This document shows positions 8,866 through 16,745 of a stretch of 61,243 bases of DNA, in pieces. The notes below the pieces were generated by a model. It worked only from the letters and a program-made list of their open reading frames with translations, had not been told where the DNA came from and ran no database searches. Position 1 is the first letter of the stretch; each line of letters begins with the position of its first letter. The DNA is from JAAYYM01 sp964631375. GTDB lineage: Bacteria > Bacillota > Clostridia > Lachnospirales > Lachnospiraceae. Location of the stretch: contig CAZVYQ010000012.1 of NCBI GenBank assembly GCA_964631375.1, positions 1-61,243 on the forward strand, given 5' to 3'. The translations under genes were made by a program, and so were the position numbers.

Positions 8866-9165
8866 ATGGATACGATTTTTGCAAGCGAACTGGATTATTA
8901 TCGGGATAAGAATGACTACATTATCGTGGATGTCAGAGAACGATCTGATTATGAAAATGCTCACTTAATAGGAGCTGTCAATATGCCCTTTGACAAAATA
9001 GAAAATAAATTTCCAAAACTTGATCCATCAAAAATCTATATTTTATACTGCGACAAAGGAACCATCAGCCTGAATCTGGCACGAGATTTTGAACACAACG
9101 GCTATCGTGCCAAGAGTGTAATCGGCGGAATTGCTTCCTACAGAGGCAAGCTTGAGCATTCATAA
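8866..9165 (+). CDS. Single-domain rhodanese-like sulfurtransferase
   Basis: 99 aa, the size of a stand-alone rhodanese domain (GlpE/PspE type). Visible features are VDVRERSDYENAHLIGA (about 21-37), the usual substrate-domain signature, and the active-site loop YCDKGTIS with Cys62, the residue that carries the persulfide. It is cytoplasmic, with no signal sequence. It follows the terminator of the Asn-rich gene and precedes a small membrane protein; no sulfur-metabolism partner is adjacent. The ribosome site (AAGGGAG) is some 12 nt from the ATG, rather far, so translation may be modest. The physiological sulfur acceptor is unknown. Confidence 0.88.
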   Translation: MDTIFASELDYYRDKNDYIIVDVRERSDYENAHLIGAVNMPFDKIENKFPKLDPSKIYILYCDKGTISLNLARDFEHNGYRAKSVIGGIASYRGKLEHS

Positions 9166-9260
9166 ACCAGTTTACAAATTAATGAAAAACAAGCAAAATA
9201 TATGGCATTTTTGATGACTTTATGGTACAATCAATGAGTACGAAAGGGGGTCGTTTACTC

Positions 9261-9506
9261 ATGAAGGAATTGTTCGATTATGCAAACGACTATATCAAGA
9301 AAATGGATGCCAGAGACATCACTTTATTAAAATTCTGCCTTTTGACTCTGGGAATTCTGATCGGAATCGGAGTCCCCAAGAAATTCCGTAAAGTCGTTAT
9401 CCTGATTTCTCTGCTTGTATTTATTATGACCTACATTCCGGTCATGGCAGACTTCATCGGAGGACTGGTGGAACGCTCCGGCGGCAAATCCATAAAAATA
9501 TCATAG
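9261..9506 (+). CDS. Small two-helix membrane protein, unknown function
   Basis: 81 aa starting after GAAAGGGGG. An amphipathic N-terminal part (about 1-20, many charged residues) is followed by two hydrophobic helices (about 20-35 and 40-60) separated by a short basic turn (PKKFRK). Comparable small proteins in Lachnospiraceae are often labelled 'permease of phosphate ABC transporter', but nothing here supports a transport function. It is followed by its own terminator. An ATG 13 codons upstream lacks a ribosome site and was not chosen. Confidence 0.75.
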   Translation: MKELFDYANDYIKKMDARDITLLKFCLLTLGILIGIGVPKKFRKVVILISLLVFIMTYIPVMADFIGGLVERSGGKSIKIS

Positions 9507-9518
9507 TTTGCCTGAACA

Positions 9519-9570
9519 TATAAAATACCCGTTTCTATAGCATCTGCTTGAGAATCGGGTATTTTATATT
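9519..9570 (+). terminator. Rho-independent terminator
   Basis: The arms ATAAAATACCCG and CGGGTATTTTAT are complementary around a 24-nt loop; AT-rich sequence follows. It lies 12 nt after the stop of the small membrane protein gene and insulates malic enzyme. Confidence 0.75.
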
Positions 9571-9598
9571 GCAGCAATCAGTTATTTTATATTTTACC

Positions 9599-9627
9599 TT
9601 GCCAAGAATAATGGAAATGCTTATACT
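9599..9627 (+). promoter_or_regulatory. Sigma-A promoter of malic enzyme
   Basis: TTGCCA (9599-9604), a 17-bp spacer and TATACT (9622-9627), about 55 bp upstream of the start codon. Confidence 0.7.
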
Positions 9628-9682
9628 AAATAAGTGTTTATGAACTGTAATACAGATATCGATGAATCTTGGAGGAATTATA

Positions 9683-10855
9683 ATGGATAAGAAAGAATAT
9701 GCCTTGAAAAAACATGAGGAATGGCAAGGAAAACTGGAAGTTATCAGCCGTGCCGAATTAAATACAATGGAGGATCTGTCTGTAGCTTATACTCCGGGCG
9801 TCGCAGAACCATGCCTTGCGATTAACAAGGATGTTGATCTGTCTTATACGTACACACGTCGCGGCAATCTTGTTGCTGTGATTACTGATGGTACTGCAGT
9901 ACTGGGGCTTGGAGACATTGGACCCGAAGCCGGCATGCCTGTTATGGAAGGAAAATGCTGCCTGTTTAAGCGTTTCGGTGGTGTAGATGCATTTCCTCTA
10001 TGCGTACGGAGCAAGGATGTAGATGAGATCGTCAATACAGTAGCCCTGTTGGCGGGCTCCTTTGGCGGGGTTAATCTGGAAGACATTGCAGCTCCGCGTT
10101 GTTTTGAGATTGAGAAAAAATTAAAAGAAAGATGCGACATACCAATCTTTCATGATGATCAGCACGGTACTGCTGTAGTTGTTCTAGCCGGTTTGATCAA
10201 TGCATTAAAGTTAGTAGGTAAGAAAATGACCGATATAGAAGTGGTTGTAAATGGTTCCGGTGCTGCCGGTATCGCCATCACCAAGCTTCTTATGAAAACC
10301 GGCTTAAAAAATGTTGTCCTATGCGATACAAAGGGTGCGATCTATGAAGGACGTGACAATCTGAACAGTATCAAGGCAGAAATGTCTAAGATCTCTAACC
10401 TTGAAAAGAAACAAGGACAACTGGCAGATGTCATTAAGGGAGCCGATGTCTTCATCGGTGTATCTGCTCCCGGTGTCCTGACTGCTGATATGGTTGCAAC
10501 GATGGCTGACAAGCCTATCGTACTCGCCATGGCAAATCCGGTTCCTGAGATTATGCCGGAAGAAGCAAAAAAAGCAGGTGTGGCAGTTATGGGTACAGGT
10601 CGTTCTGATTTTCCGAACCAAATCAATAATGTTCTGGCATTCCCCGGGATCTTCCGTGGAACGCTGGATGTACGTGCAAAGGACATCAATGATGAGATGA
10701 AACTTGCTGCTGCCTATGCAATCGCATCCATCATTACCGATGACGAACTGTCACCCGACAATATTATCCCAAACAGTTTCAATGAAAAAGTAACACCGGC
10801 AGTAGCAAAAGCAGTAGCCAAAGCAGCACGTGATACCGGCGTAGCAAGATTATAA
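9683..10855 (+). CDS. NAD(P)-dependent malic enzyme, short form
   Basis: 390 aa, the size of the short bacterial malic enzymes without the phosphotransacetylase-like extension. It oxidatively decarboxylates malate to pyruvate. Visible are the N-terminal catalytic motif with Tyr36 (VAYTPGVAEPC), Lys91 in MEGKCCLF, the metal-site stretch HDDQHGTA (about 158-165), and a Rossmann motif NGSGAAGIAI for the dinucleotide. The start follows GGAGGAATTATA; an ATG 7 codons upstream is less well placed. It is a single-gene unit with its own promoter and terminator, and it supplies pyruvate that the porCDAB enzyme of this window could oxidise. Cofactor preference is not deducible. Confidence 0.95.
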   Translation: MDKKEYALKKHEEWQGKLEVISRAELNTMEDLSVAYTPGVAEPCLAINKDVDLSYTYTRRGNLVAVITDGTAVLGLGDIGPEAGMPVMEGKCCLFKRFGGVDAFPLCVRSKDVDEIVNTVALLAGSFGGVNLEDIAAPRCFEIEKKLKERCDIPIFHDDQHGTAVVVLAGLINALKLVGKKMTDIEVVVNGSGAAGIAITKLLMKTGLKNVVLCDTKGAIYEGRDNLNSIKAEMSKISNLEKKQGQLADVIKGADVFIGVSAPGVLTADMVATMADKPIVLAMANPVPEIMPEEAKKAGVAVMGTGRSDFPNQINNVLAFPGIFRGTLDVRAKDINDEMKLAAAYAIASIITDDELSPDNIIPNSFNEKVTPAVAKAVAKAARDTGVARL

Positions 10856-10867
10856 TTCCCTATCATC

Positions 10868-10902
10868 AAAAACGGAACGCTTAACACAGCGTTCCGTTTT
10901 GA
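10868..10902. terminator. Bidirectional terminator between malic enzyme and GDPD genes
   Basis: A 12-bp perfect stem AAAACGGAACGC/GCGTTCCGTTTT with an 8-nt loop is flanked by A and T tracts, so it can act in both directions. It lies between the convergent ends of the two genes. Confidence 0.88.
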
Positions 10903-10915
10903 ATGACTCTTCTCT

Positions 10916-11752
10916 TCAACTGACTTCTTTTATAGGCTCTTTCTCAAATATAATCGTCTCAAAATCCTTCTTAGCCTGTTCGATCTCTTCCGGCCCTCTT
11001 GGAGTCCATGCTATACAGAATGGATGATAAAATCTCTTGCACATCCGATATCCCCATGCTTTCCTGATGTCCTTAAAATTATATGCTATGAAATCAGGCT
11101 TTGCATAGAAATTTCCATATAAGTTTGTTAAGAGAAAATTGACAAATGCACTCTGTCCCGGCTGGTATTTCATATTACAGGACAACTGTCCTCTGATCAC
11201 CTCAGGGTGATTCAGTTTCCACCACCTTACTAAAAATGGGCTGAAGGATTCAATACAATAGTTTCCTTTATATTTTTGCAAGGCCTCATAGACCCTGCGA
11301 CATAATCCATAATTTCTGATTCCATTATCACTTTTAATTTCGCATACCAGATCTGTTTCACCAAGAAGCTCCAGCACATCCTCAAACAGTGGTATCTTCT
11401 CCTCAGTTCCCTTTAATGAAAGCTCCTGTAATTCATGATAGTTGAAATCTCTCAGTTTTCCTTCCACTCCACACATTCTCTTAAGTGTACCGTCATGAAA
11501 AACCACAAGTTTGCCATCTTTGGTCATCTGCACATCCAGTTCCACCCCAAAACCCTGTTCATGTGCAAGCCTGAAGGCTGTCATGGAGTTCTCTGGAACC
11601 TTTGATCCATGTAAACCTCTGTGAGCATAACGTTTTCCGAAAAATTTTGATACATCTCGTTTCTTGTTTGGCTTAATCATCACAAGATTCAGCAGACAAA
11701 GCAATGCAAACGCTCCTGCTATGATAATGACAATTGTATAAACGCCGTTCAT
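10916..11752 (-). CDS. Membrane-anchored glycerophosphodiester phosphodiesterase (GDPD)
   Basis: 278 aa. An N-terminal membrane helix (about 4-26) anchors a TIM-barrel GDPD domain that hydrolyses glycerophosphodiesters to glycerol-3-phosphate and an alcohol. The active-site signature is intact: His44-Arg45 in AHRG, Glu54 in PENS, Glu71 and Asp73 in VELDVQ, and His86 in FHDGT. The start was chosen after AGGAAAGAAGAG; a longer frame begins 21 codons upstream without a ribosome site. It lies downstream of, and probably co-transcribed with, the MFS transporter gene. Substrate choice (lipid head group or teichoic acid) cannot be told. Confidence 0.92.
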   Translation of the reverse strand: MNGVYTIVIIIAGAFALLCLLNLVMIKPNKKRDVSKFFGKRYAHRGLHGSKVPENSMTAFRLAHEQGFGVELDVQMTKDGKLVVFHDGTLKRMCGVEGKLRDFNYHELQELSLKGTEEKIPLFEDVLELLGETDLVCEIKSDNGIRNYGLCRRVYEALQKYKGNYCIESFSPFLVRWWKLNHPEVIRGQLSCNMKYQPGQSAFVNFLLTNLYGNFYAKPDFIAYNFKDIRKAWGYRMCKRFYHPFCIAWTPRGPEEIEQAKKDFETIIFEKEPIKEVS

Positions 11753-11837
11753 TCTAATCTCTTCTTTCCTAAATTCGTACTTTAATTGTTGTGACTTCTG
11801 ATGCTCCATACCCAATGTCTCCGGTCAACTCCGATAT

Positions 11838-13175
11838 TTAGTCTTCCACATTCAGCATCTCCAATTTATCCTTTGGTAATCCGGGTTTATTGTCCCCATG
11901 TTTCACTTGTAGCATTGTAACATAAGAAAGTGCCACAAACAAGGCTCCATATGGAAACAGTGTCCAATAACCCACATACTGCAGCAACAATCCTGAAAGT
12001 ATCGGTGTTACAATCTGTGCCGCCATGGAAAAGGTGTAATAATAGCCCGTGAATTTACCGACATCTGAGTCTCTGCACATCTCTACTACCATCGGAAGTG
12101 AATTTACACTGATCGTAGCCCATGCAATTCCAATACAGCAAAACAATACATACAAAATAGGGGAAAAACCATGCAACACAAAGGTTAATACTGTTCCAAG
12201 CAGAAAATTACCCGCAAGCACAGCCACTCCGATTAAAATCGATTTCTTGCGTCCAATCCTGGATGCTAACTCACCTATCGGAATATAAGAAATAATTGCT
12301 GCTGCTGTTGCAATCGTCAGACAGATGGATGCAGTTCCCAGCGACATGTTCCATTCCTGTGCAGCATATTTTGTGAAGGAAGTAGTAACCGCATTATAGC
12401 CAATGAACCATAAAGCAATCGATGCCAGAATAAATCCCAGACTCCTCTTGACTTCTCTCGGCAGCATGGATTCTCCTGTTTTTTGATCAACAACCTCCAG
12501 GTGATCCTCAGGATGTGCGGCTTCGTAAGCATCACACTCTGCTGCTAACTTCGGCTCCTTGATCGTAATAAACAAAATCAAGACTGCTGCTACCATACAA
12601 GTTGCCACAATGACAAAAAGCGGTTGATAATCCACATGTACAAGTCCTTCTGTTTTCGCTTTTGAGTACAAAATGCTTGTTAGGATCAGATAAATGATAC
12701 CTCCGATTGCTCCCATCAGATTGATAATTGCATTTGCCTTGGAACGAAGCGGCTTCGGAGTCACATCCGGCATCAATGCCACCGCCGGAGATCGATAGGT
12801 TCCCATCGCAATTAACAGCAAGCCTAAAATAACGATAAACAGAACAAGATGACTCTGATCCGGTGCCTTGGCATACTGATTATCCAATAGCGGAATAAAC
12901 GTCATCAGGAGTACTGCAGCAGCCGTCCCACCGATGATAAACGGCATTCTTCGCCCAATCCTTGTACTGCATTTATCCGACAAAGAACCAAGCAGTGGAA
13001 GCAGAAACAAAGCAATCACATTATCAAATGCCATGATAACGCCTGCAAAACCATCCCCCAAATGAAATGTGTCCTTTAGAATCAAAGGAATGACTCCGTC
13101 ATACATCTGCCAAAACATACAGATCGACATAAATGCCAATCCAATCAATACTGTCCGCTTGCTGTTCAGTTTCAT
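11838..13175 (-). CDS. MFS transporter, SLC45/sugar-transporter-like
   Basis: 445 aa with about 12 hydrophobic helices. Helix 1-2 contains FWQMYDGVIPLIL, and the loop between helices 2 and 3 has GSLSDKCSTRIGRRMP, the MFS signature with the RxGRR variant typical of SLC45-like sucrose/maltose transporters; a second copy (GELASRIGRRKS) lies after the central loop, as expected from internal duplication. It is a predicted inner-membrane sugar or organic-solute permease. Its promoter is at 13236-13264 and the ribosome site is GGAGG. The GDPD gene follows 85 bp downstream. The substrate is unknown. Confidence 0.85.
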   Translation of the reverse strand: MKLNSKRTVLIGLAFMSICMFWQMYDGVIPLILKDTFHLGDGFAGVIMAFDNVIALFLLPLLGSLSDKCSTRIGRRMPFIIGGTAAAVLLMTFIPLLDNQYAKAPDQSHLVLFIVILGLLLIAMGTYRSPAVALMPDVTPKPLRSKANAIINLMGAIGGIIYLILTSILYSKAKTEGLVHVDYQPLFVIVATCMVAAVLILFITIKEPKLAAECDAYEAAHPEDHLEVVDQKTGESMLPREVKRSLGFILASIALWFIGYNAVTTSFTKYAAQEWNMSLGTASICLTIATAAAIISYIPIGELASRIGRKKSILIGVAVLAGNFLLGTVLTFVLHGFSPILYVLFCCIGIAWATISVNSLPMVVEMCRDSDVGKFTGYYYTFSMAAQIVTPILSGLLLQYVGYWTLFPYGALFVALSYVTMLQVKHGDNKPGLPKDKLEMLNVED

Positions 13176-13235
13176 CCATCAGACCTCCGTCATTATATTA
13201 TATGCAGTCAACCCGTCCATAGGGGGTCTGATTTT

Positions 13236-13264
13236 ATTATAGAACAAGTATGTGTATTTGTTAA
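13236..13264 (-). promoter_or_regulatory. Sigma-A promoter of the MFS-GDPD unit
   Basis: The minus strand has TTAACA (13259-13264), a 17-bp spacer and TATAAT (13236-13241), about 60 bp upstream of the MFS start codon. Confidence 0.65.
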
Positions 13265-13304
13265 GGCTAAAAATGTCCCAAGCTGTGATGTAAAATAAGA
13301 CAAT

Positions 13305-14027
13305 TTACCTATATCCCTTTTTCCTGCAAACGATGTAGATCACCGCAAGACAGATCAACTGGATGACCAGGACGGCAGCCGCCAATATGACCGCTTCAAA
13401 AGGAAATGTCATACCTCCGGCAAGTGTTGACGCACTGCAGCCAACAAGCCAGTAGAGAGGCCACACGGTAAAGATGTTATGCGTAAATGAGATACAGATG
13501 GCACATATCAAAATACACAACATCAAATAGAGAATGTTTTTAGCCGGAAGACTTCCGACATGATAAAGACCAACACTCAGTGCTGTGAGGATACAAGCTG
13601 CAATTTTGCCAAATGACCTCTCGTATCGTGTATACATCCAGCAATAGATGAAGCACGCTTCCCAGATACATAACATATTGAACAGTACCGTATTTAACAG
13701 ATTGTCATTATGCAACTGTGGAATCAACTCAAAGCCACGCCATACGGCCAATAAAATTCCGATTCCAAGTGCCGGAAGTAATTTCTTTGTTGTGATCATT
13801 AAGCCCGAAAATCCTTCTTTATTATGAATGGCGATCCAATAAGCCGGAAAACCAACACAGAATCCAATCATCAAAACAACAGTAAGTGCAGGAAACCATG
13901 CATAGGGACAGTTGTGGCGATCCAGATAGTAAAACAGCCACATTAGTAAAAGGGTGGCAATCACAATGATCAGTTCTTTTTGTGGCTTACGTTTCATTTC
14001 TTGATGATTCATTTCTTGATTATTCAT
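13305..14027 (-). CDS. CPBP-family-like polytopic membrane protein with degenerate protease motifs
   Basis: 240 aa with about seven hydrophobic segments. The layout resembles CPBP (Abi/CAAX-protease-and-bacteriocin-processing) proteins: WEACFIYCW where EExxxR is expected, a VGLYHVG segment for the second motif and SFTHNIF for the third. The double glutamate and arginine of motif 1 are not kept, so proteolytic activity is doubtful. It has a hydrophilic, repetitive N-terminus (MNNQEMNHQEM). It starts after AAGGAG and is divergent from a TetR regulator, with three operator palindromes between them, so TetR control is likely. The function is unknown; another polytopic fold cannot be excluded. Confidence 0.6.
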   Translation of the reverse strand: MNNQEMNHQEMKRKPQKELIIVIATLLLMWLFYYLDRHNCPYAWFPALTVVLMIGFCVGFPAYWIAIHNKEGFSGLMITTKKLLPALGIGILLAVWRGFELIPQLHNDNLLNTVLFNMLCIWEACFIYCWMYTRYERSFGKIAACILTALSVGLYHVGSLPAKNILYLMLCILICAICISFTHNIFTVWPLYWLVGCSASTLAGGMTFPFEAVILAAAVLVIQLICLAVIYIVCRKKGYR

Positions 14028-14068
14028 TTGTTTATTTCTCCTTTTAACAAATTATATGTAGTATTAAA

Positions 14069-14145
14069 CCGAGTATTTGCTCGGATTAATCTGAGTATAT
14101 ACTCGGGTAACGGTTCTGTCAAGAAAAAATTGAGTTTTTACTCAG
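14069..14145. promoter_or_regulatory. Three TetR-type operator palindromes
   Basis: Three 16-bp near-perfect inverted repeats share the form YYGAGTnTnTnCTCRG: 14069-14084, 14091-14106 and 14130-14145. The third overlaps the -35 of the likely tetR promoter (TTGAGT 14130-14135, 17 bp, TATGCT 14153-14158). The first lies over the -35 region of the divergent gene, whose -10 (TATAAT on the minus strand) is near 14055. This is the layout of an autoregulated divergent repressor. Confidence 0.8.
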
Positions 14146-14204
14146 ATTATGATATGCTGAGCATACTTGTAAGTATCCAAATACGCAAAAAAGAGGTTTG
14201 CAAT

Positions 14205-14819
14205 ATGTCTGAAAGGGTTAGAATACCAAAGCAAAGCAGAAGTATACAAAAGAAAGAACAGATTTTAAATACAGCCTTATCATTGTTCTGCGAATATGAT
14301 TATCATACGGTGACGACCAACCAAATTGCCAAAAATGCAGGTCTATCGGTGGGGACATTGTATGAGTATTTTCATAATAAGGAGGAGATTTTATTTGAGA
14401 TCCTGGAACGTTATTTTCATGATTTTGGAGATGTCGAAGAGTTGAAGTCAATGTTTTTAATACTTCGTGATACACAAAATAAAGAAGAATTGTTTTATAC
14501 ATTACTCAAGGAGCAGGTCGCTTCACATAGAAAATCTAAGGCTTTTAATGCAGAACTGCAATCGCTTTATTTTTCTATTCCTCAGGTTGCCAAGATCTGC
14601 GATCAGCAGAAAGGAAGGCTGCTGCAGGCAGTCAGAGAAGGATTGGAACAGATCCGTGATAGTTTAGCAGTATCAGATCCTGAAGTGGCTACGTACGTTC
14701 TGGTGGATCTCCTGGGGGCAGTTGTTGATCGAGTCGTATTCTATCAACATAGTTGTACAGACGAACAGATCATACGAGAGGGTGCAAGAGCAGCAGTTCG
14801 TTATTTATTCACAATATAG
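14205..14819 (+). CDS. TetR/AcrR-family transcriptional regulator
   Basis: 204 aa. The N-terminal helix-turn-helix (about 15-62) is a clear TetR_N domain, with the recognition region TTNQIAKNAGLSVGTLYEYF and the following HNKEEIL. The C-terminal part is an all-helical ligand-binding region of usual length. The chosen ATG (MSERVRIPKQ) is after AAGAGG; the open frame extends far upstream through the operator region and was not used. The three palindromes upstream suggest it represses itself and the divergent membrane protein. The ligand is unknown. Confidence 0.92.
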   Translation: MSERVRIPKQSRSIQKKEQILNTALSLFCEYDYHTVTTNQIAKNAGLSVGTLYEYFHNKEEILFEILERYFHDFGDVEELKSMFLILRDTQNKEELFYTLLKEQVASHRKSKAFNAELQSLYFSIPQVAKICDQQKGRLLQAVREGLEQIRDSLAVSDPEVATYVLVDLLGAVVDRVVFYQHSCTDEQIIREGARAAVRYLFTI

Positions 14820-14897
14820 TCAAGGACATGTTTTCACGCAACGATACACCAAGCATAGGAGTACCTAATAATCAATACTAACATAGGAGCATAATAT

Positions 14898-15728
14898 ATG
14901 GTTAAGAAGTTGATTCCGCTACTGATTCTTCTGACCGCATTGATGAGCGGTTGTAATGAAAAAGATATGATATCGGCTGTAGAACCTACAGTTTCCATAT
15001 CTGTTGAAGAACAAGAAGTAACAACTGATGAAGATATAGATATCAATAAAGATATGGATGTCAATAAAGATATAGAAACGAAGCCCGAATTCGGTGCAGA
15101 AGATCAAGAGGAGGTATCTGCGATGGCAGATCGTATCACTTATCAGGATGGATTCTACTACGAATCTTTGTCAGACGAAATCAAGGAAAGAATCACCGGC
15201 ATCTCCTATCCTAAGGACTGTACGGTTCCTTATGAAGATTTACGATATATGAGTGTCCTTCATTATGATTTTGAAGGAAAAGAAATATCAGGAGAACTGA
15301 TCTGTAATCAGGCGATTGCTCAGGATCTGATAGAGATTTTCTATGAATTGTATCAGTGGAAATATCCGATTGAGAAGATGCAGTTGATTGATGAGTATAG
15401 CGGGGATGATGAGTTATCCATGCAGGATAACAATTCCTCAGCTTTTAACTATCGGGTCATAGCAGGAACAACTCACCTTTCAAAGCATGCACGTGGACTG
15501 GCGATTGATATCAACCCATTTTATAATCCATATGTGACATATTCTGATAACGTTGAACACATAGCCCCTGCCGGCGCAGAGCTTTATGCCGACAGAGACG
15601 CTGATTTTCTTTATAAGATTGATCAGGATGATCTAGCATATCAACTATTTATCAAACATGGCTTTACATGGGGCGGTAGCTGGACGAACAGCAAGGACTA
15701 TCAGCATTTTGAAAAGGATCCGTTTTAG
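14898..15728 (+). CDS. M15-family D-Ala-D-Ala carboxypeptidase/endopeptidase lipoprotein
   Basis: 276 aa. The signal peptide ends in a lipobox (LMSGC, Cys19), giving a membrane lipoprotein. An acidic linker with a short repeat (NKDMDVNKDI, about 54-63) is followed by an M15/VanY-CwlK type metallopeptidase domain (about 130-276). Zinc ligands are visible in SKHARGLAIDINP (His, Asp) and in DYQHFE near the C-terminus. It trims peptidoglycan stem peptides. The ribosome site is AGGAG. The stop codon overlaps the stop codon of the convergent porB gene (TTAG), so no terminator separates them. It is an independent gene, not in an operon with the TetR gene. Confidence 0.9.
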   Translation: MVKKLIPLLILLTALMSGCNEKDMISAVEPTVSISVEEQEVTTDEDIDINKDMDVNKDIETKPEFGAEDQEEVSAMADRITYQDGFYYESLSDEIKERITGISYPKDCTVPYEDLRYMSVLHYDFEGKEISGELICNQAIAQDLIEIFYELYQWKYPIEKMQLIDEYSGDDELSMQDNNSSAFNYRVIAGTTHLSKHARGLAIDINPFYNPYVTYSDNVEHIAPAGAELYADRDADFLYKIDQDDLAYQLFIKHGFTWGGSWTNSKDYQHFEKDPF

Positions 15729-16684
15729 TGTGCACAGCGTTCCTGTAGTTCCTCCCATCTGCGGTCAACCTCAGCTTGAAATGCCTCAATCAAGTATTCA
15801 TTCTCAGGTTTGAACAAATGTTTGAAACGTCCCTGTAATTTCAGAAATTCTTCGATCGGATATTTCTTCTTTGGTTCATATGTCAGTGACCACTTTCCGT
15901 CTGTCACTTCAAACATCGGCCAATAGCAGGTTCTAACTGCCATCTTGCAGATGTTGATCAGTTCAGAAGGTTCATATTTCCATCCACGCGGACAAGGAGT
16001 CAGGATATTTAAGAAAGCAGCACCTGGAGTATAGATGGCCTTCTCCGCCTTTTTATATAGATCATCCATATTACCGATGAACGTTGTCTGACCGACATAA
16101 GGAATATTGTGAGCGGCCATGATGGCTGCCAGATCCTTGCGTGTCTGAGGCTTGCCATGACTCTGCGTCCCCGCCGGTGTGGTTGTTGTATCGGCAAACA
16201 TCGGAGTTGCTGAAGAACGCTGAGAACCGGTATTCATGTAGGCGCCATTGTCATAGCAGACATACACCATATCATGTCCTCTCTCCATCGCACCCGATAG
16301 AGACTGAAATCCAATATCATAGGTCCCGCCGTCACCGCCAAAGGTAATGAATTTATAGTCTTCTTTGATCTTACCACGTTTCTTAAGCGCTCTGCAGGCT
16401 GTCTCCACCCCACTCATTGTAGCACCCGCATTTTCAAATGCATTATGGATATAGCTGTCTTCATACGCTGTATAAGGATACATAAAGGTTGACACCTCCA
16501 GACAACCGGTTGCATTTCCAACCACTGCCTTGTCACCTGGATGCAATGCTTTTAATACATTTCGTACTGCAATCGTGCCACCGCAGCCTGCACACATTCT
16601 GTGTCCCGGAGCCAGATGTTCCTCTCTGCCTTGTATTTCCTTAAAATCAAAGTCATTATGATATGCTGTATTTTTCTTAACCAT
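15725..16684 (-). CDS. porB: 2-oxoacid (pyruvate):ferredoxin oxidoreductase, beta subunit
   Basis: 319 aa. This is the thiamine-diphosphate-binding subunit: APGHRMCAGCGG near residues 25-36, GNATGCLEVS (about 57-66), and the TPP/metal motif GGDGGTYDIGFQ. Conserved cysteines that hold the [4Fe-4S] cluster are in CAGC and later in the chain. The start at 16684 follows GAGGATTG; a frame extending 50 codons upstream overlaps porA and is not used. It is the last gene of porC-porD-porA-porB. The complex oxidises pyruvate to acetyl-CoA and CO2 with reduction of ferredoxin. A branched-chain 2-oxoacid enzyme of the same family is possible, but pyruvate is the common assignment for this arrangement. 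Confidence 0.92.
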   Translation of the reverse strand: MVKKNTAYHNDFDFKEIQGREEHLAPGHRMCAGCGGTIAVRNVLKALHPGDKAVVGNATGCLEVSTFMYPYTAYEDSYIHNAFENAGATMSGVETACRALKKRGKIKEDYKFITFGGDGGTYDIGFQSLSGAMERGHDMVYVCYDNGAYMNTGSQRSSATPMFADTTTTPAGTQSHGKPQTRKDLAAIMAAHNIPYVGQTTFIGNMDDLYKKAEKAIYTPGAAFLNILTPCPRGWKYEPSELINICKMAVRTCYWPMFEVTDGKWSLTYEPKKKYPIEEFLKLQGRFKHLFKPENEYLIEAFQAEVDRRWEELQERCAH

Positions 16685-16745
16685 TTTCAATCCTCTATTC
16701 TGTACGTTGAAAGTAACACGACATTGTTTCTCTGTTAACCCTGTC

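Noticed and set aside
8570..8884. Cys/Ser-rich 104-codon frame on the minus strand
   Set aside because: It is the antisense of the Asn/Gln codon repeats (AAC/CAG read backwards) and of a terminator; it has no ribosome site.
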